A stretch of DNA of 7,020 nucleotides, taken from assembly GCA_003524705.1 (NCBI GenBank), contig DQGV01000079.1:1-7020 (forward strand). Reading direction: 5' to 3'. Under the pieces are notes generated by a model that was given only the letters and a program-made list of their open reading frames with translations, ran no database searches and was not told the DNA's origin. Positions 1 to 7,020 of this stretch are shown here, piece by piece. The position numbers and the translations under genes are program-made. Positions within the stretch are counted from its first letter, which is position 1. Every line of letters starts with the position of its first letter. This DNA is from Anaerolineae bacterium. GTDB lineage: Bacteria; Chloroflexota; Anaerolineae; Anaerolineales; Villigracilaceae.

Positions 1-363
1 TTTTCCTAAAATTGCTTTCACACGGTCTACCAATTGGTCTGGTGCGAAAGGTTTGAGTAAATATTCTTCTGCCCCAGCTTCTAAACCGATTTGAATTTCT
101 GCATCTTGTCCTTTGGCAGAGAGAAAGACAACCGGAATATCCTTTAGCGATGCATCTGCTTTCATAGCACGGCAGGCATCGTAGCCTGTCATCTTGGGCA
201 TACGCACATCCATCATGATTAAGTCAGGGATGAGTTCTTTTGCCTTGTGCAAAGCTTCTTCACCATTGTTCGTGGTGGTCACTTCATGACCTGCAAATCG
301 TAACGTGAATGCCACAAGTTCACGAATATCGGGTTCATCTTCTGCGATTAAAATTCTTGCCAT
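1..363 (-). CDS. CheY-like response regulator, receiver domain (3' end outside window)
   Basis: Phospho-acceptor partner of a two-component system. The first 121 residues are visible and the frame is still open at the left edge. The protein begins MARILIAEDEPDIRELVAF and forms one full receiver (REC) domain. Visible active-site residues are the acidic pair Glu-8/Asp-9, phospho-acceptor Asp-52 (in LIMMDVRMPKMTGYD), Ser-82 (in VVFLSAKG, CheY Thr-87 position), Tyr-101 (CheY Tyr-106 switch position) and Lys-104 followed by Pro (LLKPF). All are in the canonical order and spacing, so it should be phosphorylatable. The ATG at 361-363 is the only sensible start: the preceding in-frame codons are TCA and then the TAA that ends the kinase. 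The visible part ends at VKAILGK, the usual end of a REC domain. It could therefore be a stand-alone CheY-type protein ending just outside the window, or carry an output domain there; the window cannot decide. The adjacent upstream kinase is its probable phosphodonor (inference). Confidence 0.95.
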   Translation of the reverse strand, partial: MARILIAEDEPDIRELVAFTLRFAGHEVTTTNNGEEALHKAKELIPDLIMMDVRMPKMTGYDACRAMKADASLKDIPVVFLSAKGQDAEIQIGLEAGAEEYLLKPFAPDQLVDRVKAILGK

Positions 364-366
364 TGA

Positions 367-3300
367 TTATTTATTCTCCATTTTTTCAACGGGTAATGTG
401 AAGGAGAAAACACTGCCTTCACCGGGGACTCCCGTGCTTTGCATCCACAATTTTCCTTTGTGCATTTCAACCAATTGACGCACAATCGGCAAGCCCAAGC
501 CTGTTCCGGGTGTAGCCAACACTAGAGGATCTTCACCCCTGTAAAACCGTTCAAAGAGGCGGGCTTGGTCTTCTACTTTGATTCCAATGCCATTGTCTTG
601 TACATCCACCTGTAATTCACCATTTTGTTGATGAATGTTGACGTGGATGGTTCCGTTCTCTGGTGTGTAGTTATAAGCATTGTTGACAAGGTTGCTCAAA
701 ATCTGGCGCACACGGTCTTTATCTCCAATAACGGGCGGTAAATTTTTAGGTGCATCTACCGAAAGCGCCATCGGTTTATTTTCTGTTTGCGAACGACGCA
801 AGGTTTCAGTAACAACTTCTTCTGCAATTTCATACAAATTGACAGGGCGTGAATTCAACGTCACACGTCCAGATTCGATGCGTGAAATATCCAGCAAATC
901 ATTTACCAAGACGTTAAGGCGTTCAATGTTGTTGCGAACCACAACCAAGAAGTGCATTTGATTTTCATTCAAAGCACCTGCCGCACCCATCGTCAAAATA
1001 TCAACATAACCTTTGATGGCTGTCATTGGTGTTCGCAATTCATGGCTCACAGTAGCCACAAATTCTGACTTCAAACGGTCAACCTCTACCTCACGTGTAA
1101 TATCACGGAAGATAGATACAGTACCTAGAAAATCATTTTGCAAAATTACTGGTGCAAGATGCACTAGGATAATGCGACCGTTTTCAAGTGTTAATTGTTC
1201 CGCATACATTTCATCTTGTTGGTACGAAGACGGGTCTTGTGACCAACGCGCAATCGTTTCCGTCCACGCGCCTGCTAAACCAGCAAATGAATCCAATGAA
1301 CCACCTAGCAAACGGGCTTCATCTACGCCCAAAATTCGCACAGACGATGTGTTTACAAATGTAATCCGATTATCAGGACCCGTTACCAACACACCATCAG
1401 CAACGGCTTCAAGAATGGCTTGTGAACGACTGGCTTCCACTTGTTCTTTGCGAAGCATAGAGCCAAGTCTTTCTGCTTGGTCACGAATCAATTCGTACAA
1501 GTTTGCATTGTTAATCGCAACAGAAACTTGTGTGGCAATTGCTTTCACCAAGTTCAACATTTCAGTGTTAAAGAAATTAACTTGACGATGAAATACCATC
1601 AATACACCAATTGCATCTTCACCAACTAACATCGGAACAACAATCGCGCTTCTATGGTCTTGACCTGAAGCATCGCTTCGCACCCAACGGGAATCTTGAT
1701 ACAAATCCTCAACCAACACTGCATCCCGATGCTTAACCACCCAGCCTGCCAACCCTTCTCCAATTTTCAAAGTGAAAGAGCGTGCGCTTGGGCTTACACG
1801 GTCAGACAAATATCCGTAACCCGCACGATAGTGCAATAAATTATCTTCGGGGTTGACGAGCAAAATCGTACCTTGTTCTGCGCCTAAGGTGTCATTTAGC
1901 AATGACAATGTACGATTCAAGGTTCGGTCTAAATCTAAACTTGAAGAAACTTCGGTAAGAATGCGAAGCAACGTATCTGTATTTTGTTTTTCTTGATTTA
2001 ATTGTGCCGTGCGTTCTTCTACACGCGCTTCTTGTTCTGAAGCAAGTTTTTGGGTTTCAGCAAACAACTGTCCATTTTGAATAGCCACAATGGCTTGGTT
2101 TGCCAATGTGCCAAGAATTTGCATATCTTCTTCGGTGTACATATCTGGCAAATAACTTTGAGCAGAAAGCATACCGAGTGTTTTACCGCCCAAACTCATT
2201 GGCACAGCCACAATAGACTGCACTTCTTTGGCTTCATCACCGAAATGAGCAGGGTCAGAAGAAACTGTAGAAGATACGCTTGAAACTAATTGAGGTTCAC
2301 CTGTTTGAATGATTTCACTGCTCATGCCTTTACCAAACGGCACTGGCTCTCCAAAATAACGTTTGCCGCGTTCATATAAATAAACAGGGTTAATTGCATT
2401 GCTGGCTTCATCATGCAAAGTGATGACAAATGTATCCAAGGGCATTAAGCGTTCTGCGGCTTTATGCACAGAATGATAAATTTCTTCAGCATCTAAGCTG
2501 GCACTGACCAATGAACTGGTTTCGTTTAACACAGCAAACCGTTCTGCTGTACGCACGGATGATTGATACAAGCGTGCATTTTCAAGCGCAATAGTGGCTT
2601 GATTTGTAATGGTACGAGCAATTTCTAATTCGTTGACTCCAAAACGAGCGTCACCAACCATTTGGACAAACAGTAAAGCGGTTAATTGTTGGCTGGGTGC
2701 AAGCGGCAGAATTAATAAAGCGGTGGCATGTTCGCCGAACATATCAATCAATGAATGTAAGTCCGGTTCATTTCGCACATCTTCCGTATTGAAGATACCT
2801 AACGATTCGCGTAAGCGGCTGAAGATAGGTGCATCTGGAAGGACGCGTGGCAGTTTGGCGCGAATCCGAGGCGTGGATATTTTCCAAAGTGCCTGCCCCC
2901 GTTCAAACGTCACGACAGAGACGCGCTTGGCATTTAATCCTTTGAATAATTCTTCGGCAGTCAAATTCAAAATTTGGTCTGTATCCAAAGAACGGGTTAA
3001 AGCAGATGTAAAACGATTGAGCGTAGTTAAGCGTTGTGAACGTTGGTCAAGTTCGGTGGCGCGGCTGACGCTATCTTCGTATAAACGTGCATTATCTAAC
3101 GACACAGCCGATTGACTTGCAAACGTCAAACCGACTTGCACTTGTTCGCGTGTGAAATAATTGGCTTGCCATTTTTCTACTGCTAACACGCCGACCATTT
3201 CACCTTTTGAAACCAATGGAATACCAAGCCAAGATAAGCGAGGTGTTTCAACCGGTGGGAAGCGTGGGTCTTCACGTACATCTTTGACCAAAATGGGTTG

Positions 3301-6300
3301 ACCACTTTGCGCCATTTCTTTGAACAAAGCACTATCTGCCACAGCAACAGATAAACCAAGTCTTTGCTCAATATCTGAAAAGCCACGTGTAGATGCAACA
3401 TTTAAGCGTTCTTTTTCGCGCAACCAAAGTGTAGCAGTATCATACGGAAGAATCGGGCGAAGTTGGTCAAGCAGAGAATTAATTAATTGGTCACTGCTCA
3501 AACTGGATGTTAATGCGGCAGAAGCATCATTGAGTGCTTGTAATTGTCCGGCGCGTTCTTGGGTATCGCGCACGAGACGCAAGTTATCCATTGATAAAGC
3601 CACTTGTTGTGCTAATGAAATTACTAGGGCTTCATCTTCAGTACGGAATGCGCCAGTAGCATTGAAATTATCTAAAACCAACAAACCAATGTTTTGTTCA
3701 TTGGCAACAATCGGAACAAGTAATGATGAAACGGGTAAACGTCCACCGGTGGCTTGGCGATAATGTGAAAGATTTTCAGCAGATAAGTTGTAATCACGTG
3801 CAAAATTAATTTCATCCACACGGCGAGCGCGTTTGTTCATAAAAGTATTACCGGGTAGGGCTTCACCCAAACGGTAATTTATTTTCAACATGCTTTCATT
3901 ATCAGCATAGCCTGAAACTGCACGTGGCGTGAGCATTTCATTTTTCTGATTCCAAACCAAGACCGCACCAGCGTGTGCAGTTTGGATGACTCTTCTAGCA
4001 CTATCTAGCAATGATTTGACAATCGCATCTGCTTCCATGCCTGATAATTGGCGGCTGAAATCAAGCAGTAGATTCACTTCATCTAATCTGCGGCGGGTTT
4101 GGTCGAGCAGTTTAATATTTTGTAGAATTAAAGAAGTTTGTTGCGAGATTTGTGAATATACCTGACGGTCTTCATCTGTGAAGGACTGCATTGGTTCAGG
4201 GCTGGTTGCTAACATTGCCGCCACAGGCTTATTCTCAACTAGAATGGGCAAACAAATTACACCTTTGGCGCGAAGCGAAGTGAGTAACGTTGAGTCACGC
4301 CACTCATCATCTTCATCAAGGTTCGGGATTAATACTGAATGTCCGCTTTGTAATACTGCCCGCAATGGGTTACGTTGACCAAACAATGCATCTACATTCG
4401 TTGAGCGGGGCAGGCTTCCTAAAATGTGCATCAAGCGTGGACCATCAGCATGATTTTCTGCTACCAACGCAACAGACATACCTAATTGCGTTAACGTTTC
4501 GCGCCCCAAAGCAGAAAGCGCAGAGTTTGCATCCAGTTGGCGGCTAACTGATTCTGTAATGGCTAAACCAGCCCGCACACGTTGCGCACGGCGGTCTAAA
4601 TTATGTAATGAAATTGTTTGCTCTAAATCTTTACGGAGCAAAATGGGCAAATCGTTTTTAGCAATATCTAACAATTTTTGTTGACGGCTCAATGCAGATG
4701 AAAGTGATTCCATCTTCGTGCGTAAATCATTTTGACGTAAAACATTGCTAATAAGTAATGCCGCTTGTGAGGCAAACACTTCTACTGATTCAATGGTGGC
4801 AATATCGGGTCTTAATCCATTAGAAGGGTCATCCAAACTAATCAAGCCGACCATTTGCCCATCAGCATTCTCTAATGGAATTAAGAAGAAATCTTCAGAA
4901 TTCCATGAGTTCGGAGTTTTGGTCTGTTGAGCATTGACATCTAATGTCACCTTATGCAAATCTGGTGGCATGACCGGTGTTTGGTCTGCGGGGATGAAGT
5001 ATGAACGGCTAATCTTAAACTCAGGGCGCATCAATTGTTGCACACTGGCTAATGGTTGTTTGCGTGAAAGCAATTCATTCAACGTTTCTTGCGGAAGCCC
5101 AACCCCGGTCACACGGCGCAGTTGATTCGCATCTACTTCTAAAATGCTAACCAACACCACACGGAATGGAGTTGCATCTCGAATACCACGCGCGATAATT
5201 TGTAAAGCTTGGTCTAAAGGTTGGTCGTGCCCCAAACTATAGCTAACATCTGTTAAGCGAACTAACGTCTCAGACCTACGCCCAATTAATTCACTGCGCT
5301 GTCTCTCGGCTTGATAGCGTTGTGCATTACTTACTGCAATACCAGCTTGTACTGCCAACATTTGCATCAACTCGGCGGTATCGGCAGAGAAAAATTTTGT
5401 ACGATTAGAATACACATTCATCAAACCCAATACTTGCGAATGATGTGCAATCGGCAAAATAATTCCAGAACGTGCACTTTCATACGGAGGATAAATGCCA
5501 TCTTGAATAAAATCTGAAACAATGAAAGGCGCATTATCTTTGATAGCAGTTCGTTCGGCAGAACTCAAACCAGGATGATGCTCATGCCCCACCGAAAGTT
5601 GAATACGCGGATTCGATAAATCAGTATTGGGTTCAAACAAAATCACAGTAGCAGAATCGGCTTGAGCCAAACGCACCACTTCTGTATGAATCACTTGAAG
5701 CAGATGTTTCAAATCTAATGAGATGCCGAATTCTTTGCTGACTCTTGCAATGGCAGAAAGATGCTCAACCCGCTTCCGTAACTTGTCGTCAGTCTGCTTC
5801 AACAACTCAGCAGATTCTATCGCCGAAGCAATTTGACCTGCCGCCGTACTGGCGATTTGCAAATCAAATGGGTTGAAGTGATTCACTTTACTGCTTCCGA
5901 GCATTAATTCGCCCACACTTCTTTCACGTACAACCAATGGCGCCACAATGGCTGATTCCATGCCTAAAGCGTTCGACAAATTACGATATGCCGGTAACAC
6001 TCTTCTATCTGTGCTAAGCCTGCCAGATAAGAAAGATTTTTTACTGCCTGAAACACTGTAACGATAATTGGGGTCATCTACAAAAATTTGCATGAAGGTA
6101 TTGCTAATTTCTTCCGAAACGCCATAAGTAGATTCGCGGTTGAGGCTTAATACACCGCGTGTTTCATCTAATAAAAAGATGGCACCCATGTCGGCTTGGA
6201 AGAGACGAGCAATTTCTTGCATAGAGTATTTGAGAATTTCTTCTAAGGTAGCAGAAGAAGCAGAAAGGCTAGCAATACGACGCAAAGCATCGGCACGTAA

Positions 6301-7020
6301 GGCACGTGCGCGGGCTTGTTGTACTAATAGAACATTTTCAATAATCGCGGCGGCTTGGCTGGCGACGATGTTCATTAAACGAATTTCTTCTTGATTGAAA
6401 ATCGCAGCGCCGCGGGTGTGATGTCCAATTTGCAGGTAGCCGAGCATGTGTCCTGAAGAAAGAAGCGGGATGAGGGCATTGTCACGTAAGCTGGCGGCGG
6501 TTGCTACATCTGCTAGACCTAAATCCCGCCATGATTCATCTGTCATAGCGTTTTTTGTGATGATGGGTTCGCGACTGTTGATGATTTTTTCGGCAGGGCT
6601 TTCAGGCAAGATGCTGGTGCGATAAATTTCAACGACTTGGGTAGGCAAACCGTGAAATGGATTTTTGCCTTCGAGTGTGCGTTTGTCATCATCATATAAA
6701 AGGAAGCCGACGATTTCGGTTTGGAATAATGGCAAAATGCTTTCTACCAAACGCGTGAACATATCTTGCATATCACGCACTGAGCCGATAGATTGATTAA
6801 GATTCGCAAGCCCAATTAATTCGGCGCGACGACGTTGTTCATCTTCATATAATTTTGCATTGCGGATGGCAACTGCGGCTTGACCAGAAATAAGCACGAG
6901 CAAATCTAAATCGTGTTGACCGAATGCGCCTGTGCTGAGTTGCCCGGCTTCTAGTGTGCCGACTAATTCTCCGCCTGCCATTAACGGAATGCCTAAATAA
7001 GATTGCACGGAAATTAATTC
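367..7020 (-). CDS. Giant multi-GAF/PAS sensor histidine kinase (5' end outside window)
   Basis: Cytoplasmic-looking sensor kinase; 2,217 residues are visible and the N-terminus lies beyond the right edge. Residues are counted from base 7020. Domains: GAF-0 (partial, 1-58), GAF-1 (71-229), GAF-2 (246-403), GAF-3 (420-565), GAF-4 (584-759), helical linker (760-817), GAF-5 (818-968), GAF-6 (981-1146), GAF-7 (1159-1310), GAF-8 (1331-1481), GAF-9 (1494-1649), a coil containing EARVEERTAQL, GAF-10 (1682-1838), PAS (about 1861-1977), HisKA (1981-2053), HATPase_c (about 2098-2214). Phospho-acceptor His-1993 lies in SHELRTPMTAIKGY (codon 1042-1044). Its HExxT pattern also fits phosphatase activity toward the regulator. 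The ATP site is complete: N box SNLVNNAYNY (Asn-2110), G1 DNGIG (Asp-2142), F box RLFERFYRG, G2 GTGLG (2172-2176). The GTG at 7006-7008 is not the real start, because the frame stays open to the edge and it lies inside a GAF strand. No transmembrane or HAMP segment is visible. GAF ligands are unknown. The intact frame argues against a pseudogene. Confidence 0.96.
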   Translation of the reverse strand, partial: ELISVQSYLGIPLMAGGELVGTLEAGQLSTGAFGQHDLDLLVLISGQAAVAIRNAKLYEDEQRRRAELIGLANLNQSIGSVRDMQDMFTRLVESILPLFQTEIVGFLLYDDDKRTLEGKNPFHGLPTQVVEIYRTSILPESPAEKIINSREPIITKNAMTDESWRDLGLADVATAASLRDNALIPLLSSGHMLGYLQIGHHTRGAAIFNQEEIRLMNIVASQAAAIIENVLLVQQARARALRADALRRIASLSASSATLEEILKYSMQEIARLFQADMGAIFLLDETRGVLSLNRESTYGVSEEISNTFMQIFVDDPNYRYSVSGSKKSFLSGRLSTDRRVLPAYRNLSNALGMESAIVAPLVVRERSVGELMLGSSKVNHFNPFDLQIASTAAGQIASAIESAELLKQTDDKLRKRVEHLSAIARVSKEFGISLDLKHLLQVIHTEVVRLAQADSATVILFEPNTDLSNPRIQLSVGHEHHPGLSSAERTAIKDNAPFIVSDFIQDGIYPPYESARSGIILPIAHHSQVLGLMNVYSNRTKFFSADTAELMQMLAVQAGIAVSNAQRYQAERQRSELIGRRSETLVRLTDVSYSLGHDQPLDQALQIIARGIRDATPFRVVLVSILEVDANQLRRVTGVGLPQETLNELLSRKQPLASVQQLMRPEFKISRSYFIPADQTPVMPPDLHKVTLDVNAQQTKTPNSWNSEDFFLIPLENADGQMVGLISLDDPSNGLRPDIATIESVEVFASQAALLISNVLRQNDLRTKMESLSSALSRQQKLLDIAKNDLPILLRKDLEQTISLHNLDRRAQRVRAGLAITESVSRQLDANSALSALGRETLTQLGMSVALVAENHADGPRLMHILGSLPRSTNVDALFGQRNPLRAVLQSGHSVLIPNLDEDDEWRDSTLLTSLRAKGVICLPILVENKPVAAMLATSPEPMQSFTDEDRQVYSQISQQTSLILQNIKLLDQTRRRLDEVNLLLDFSRQLSGMEADAIVKSLLDSARRVIQTAHAGAVLVWNQKNEMLTPRAVSGYADNESMLKINYRLGEALPGNTFMNKRARRVDEINFARDYNLSAENLSHYRQATGGRLPVSSLLVPIVANEQNIGLLVLDNFNATGAFRTEDEALVISLAQQVALSMDNLRLVRDTQERAGQLQALNDASAALTSSLSSDQLINSLLDQLRPILPYDTATLWLREKERLNVASTRGFSDIEQRLGLSVAVADSALFKEMAQSGQPILVKDVREDPRFPPVETPRLSWLGIPLVSKGEMVGVLAVEKWQANYFTREQVQVGLTFASQSAVSLDNARLYEDSVSRATELDQRSQRLTTLNRFTSALTRSLDTDQILNLTAEELFKGLNAKRVSVVTFERGQALWKISTPRIRAKLPRVLPDAPIFSRLRESLGIFNTEDVRNEPDLHSLIDMFGEHATALLILPLAPSQQLTALLFVQMVGDARFGVNELEIARTITNQATIALENARLYQSSVRTAERFAVLNETSSLVSASLDAEEIYHSVHKAAERLMPLDTFVITLHDEASNAINPVYLYERGKRYFGEPVPFGKGMSSEIIQTGEPQLVSSVSSTVSSDPAHFGDEAKEVQSIVAVPMSLGGKTLGMLSAQSYLPDMYTEEDMQILGTLANQAIVAIQNGQLFAETQKLASEQEARVEERTAQLNQEKQNTDTLLRILTEVSSSLDLDRTLNRTLSLLNDTLGAEQGTILLVNPEDNLLHYRAGYGYLSDRVSPSARSFTLKIGEGLAGWVVKHRDAVLVEDLYQDSRWVRSDASGQDHRSAIVVPMLVGEDAIGVLMVFHRQVNFFNTEMLNLVKAIATQVSVAINNANLYELIRDQAERLGSMLRKEQVEASRSQAILEAVADGVLVTGPDNRITFVNTSSVRILGVDEARLLGGSLDSFAGLAGAWTETIARWSQDPSSYQQDEMYAEQLTLENGRIILVHLAPVILQNDFLGTVSIFRDITREVEVDRLKSEFVATVSHELRTPMTAIKGYVDILTMGAAGALNENQMHFLVVVRNNIERLNVLVNDLLDISRIESGRVTLNSRPVNLYEIAEEVVTETLRRSQTENKPMALSVDAPKNLPPVIGDKDRVRQILSNLVNNAYNYTPENGTIHVNIHQQNGELQVDVQDNGIGIKVEDQARLFERFYRGEDPLVLATPGTGLGLPIVRQLVEMHKGKLWMQSTGVPGEGSVFSFTLPVEKMENK
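376..379 (-). promoter_or_regulatory. Possible ribosome binding site of the response regulator
   Basis: On the minus strand GGAG lies 12 bases before the regulator ATG, inside the last codons of the kinase (ATGGAG, Met-Glu). The spacing is longer than the usual 5-9 bases, and the rest of the gap is AT-rich. Translation of the regulator probably relies partly on ribosomes finishing the kinase at TAA (367-369), only three bases upstream of the ATG. This is weak evidence from a four-base match. Confidence 0.4.
1090..1440 (-). other. PAS domain preceding the kinase core
   Basis: This segment of the kinase begins SQAILEAVADGVLVTG, continues through DNRITFVNTSSVRILGV, and ends with the PAC-like strand GTVSIFRDITREVEVDRL, which runs straight into HisKA. 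That is the usual PAS start (AxLxxxxDGVxxxD), the strand with the FVN pair, and the exit motif of PAS domains placed immediately before HisKA. It may bind a small ligand, or simply serve as the last signal-transmission module between the GAF chain and the catalytic core. No Cys or evident haem- or flavin-ligating residue can be assigned by eye. Confidence 0.85.
1495..7020 (-). repeat. Tandem array of at least 11 GAF domains (protein-level repeat within the kinase)
   Basis: Each unit has a central strand ending in a Pro-Leu/Ile/Met pair followed by a short hairpin: LGIPLMAGGELVG, ALIPLLSSGHMLG, IVAPLVVRERSVG, IILPIAHHSQVLG, FLIPLENADGQMVG, ICLPILVENKPVA, LLVPIVANEQNIG, LGIPLVSKGEMVG, LILPLAPSQQLTA, VAVPMSLGGKTLG, IVVPMLVGEDAIG. 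Each then ends in a helix of the type QxAxAxxNARLYE. The Asn codon of this end motif (Ser in unit 2) has its 5' base at 6861, 6336, 5814, 5328, 4746, 4119, 3585, 3093, 2580, 2076 and 1509. That gives unit spacings of 525, 522, 486, 582, 627, 534, 492, 513, 504 and 567 bp (162-209 residues). The units are well diverged in both DNA and protein, with no near-identical copies seen, so the duplications are old. Helices between units probably form a continuous coiled spine that relays signals (inference). The bound ligands cannot be read from the sequence. Confidence 0.92.

Noticed and set aside
364..366. Separate promoter or terminator between kinase and regulator
   Set aside because: There are only three bases between the genes, and I saw no hairpin followed by a T run near the kinase stop.
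1013..1585. 190-codon open frame on the plus strand, opposite the HisKA, PAS and GAF-10 region
   Set aside because: It lies entirely antisense to strongly conserved kinase sequence. Its translation shows no recognisable domain and has a Ser/Arg/Thr-rich shadow composition.
2609..3115. 168-codon open frame on the plus strand
   Set aside because: It is antisense to GAF-7 and GAF-8, with low-complexity Ser/Arg/Asn-rich composition and no recognisable motif, so it is a shadow frame.
3183..3401. 72-codon open frame on the minus strand in another frame
   Set aside because: It is nested in GAF-7 of the kinase, which is well supported in its own frame. The translation looks like a frame-shifted reading and has no recognisable domain.
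1495..7020. Possibility that GAF units bind cyclic nucleotides through an NKFDE motif
   Set aside because: No unit shows a clear NK...F...DE arrangement. Strings such as VNHFNPFD or ANYFTREQ are ordinary end-of-GAF strands, so no ligand is assigned.
1495..7020. Recent tandem duplication or assembly-collapse repeat
   Set aside because: The repetition is visible only at protein level. Units differ in length (162-209 residues) and I found no long identical DNA segments between them.

Overview
The whole window is coding, with both genes on the minus strand. A very large sensor histidine kinase fills 367 to the right edge and continues beyond it. Directly downstream in transcription is the start of a response regulator, 363 down to the left edge. 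The only non-coding DNA between them is three bases (364-366). I see no tRNA, rRNA, mobile element, CRISPR array, promoter or terminator.

The kinase is open for 6,654 bases with no stop other than its terminal TAA. The visible 2,217 residues read, from N- to C-terminus: one partial GAF domain cut by the window edge, ten complete GAF domains, a PAS domain, a HisKA dimerisation/phosphotransfer domain and a HATPase_c catalytic domain. All kinase core motifs are intact. The visible part has no obvious membrane segment, so this portion should be cytoplasmic. The response regulator has a complete-looking receiver domain with every phosphorylation-site residue, but its C-terminus is outside the window.

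The expected working model is a phosphorelay. Signals sensed by one or more GAF/PAS modules pass along helical linkers to the kinase core. The core autophosphorylates on His-1993 (counted from the right window edge) and passes the phosphate to Asp-52 of the adjacent receiver. The 3-bp spacing suggests the two genes are co-transcribed and translationally coupled.

Organism: GC content is moderate, about 40-48% in the lines I counted. Long GAF chains ahead of a PAS-HisKA-HATPase core, with linkers of the NARLYED type, are what I associate with Chloroflexota, especially Anaerolineae. This is an inference from style, not a proven assignment. No new type of system is evident. The notable points are the extreme GAF repetition and the fact that kinase and regulator share one reading frame, separated only by TAA-TCA.
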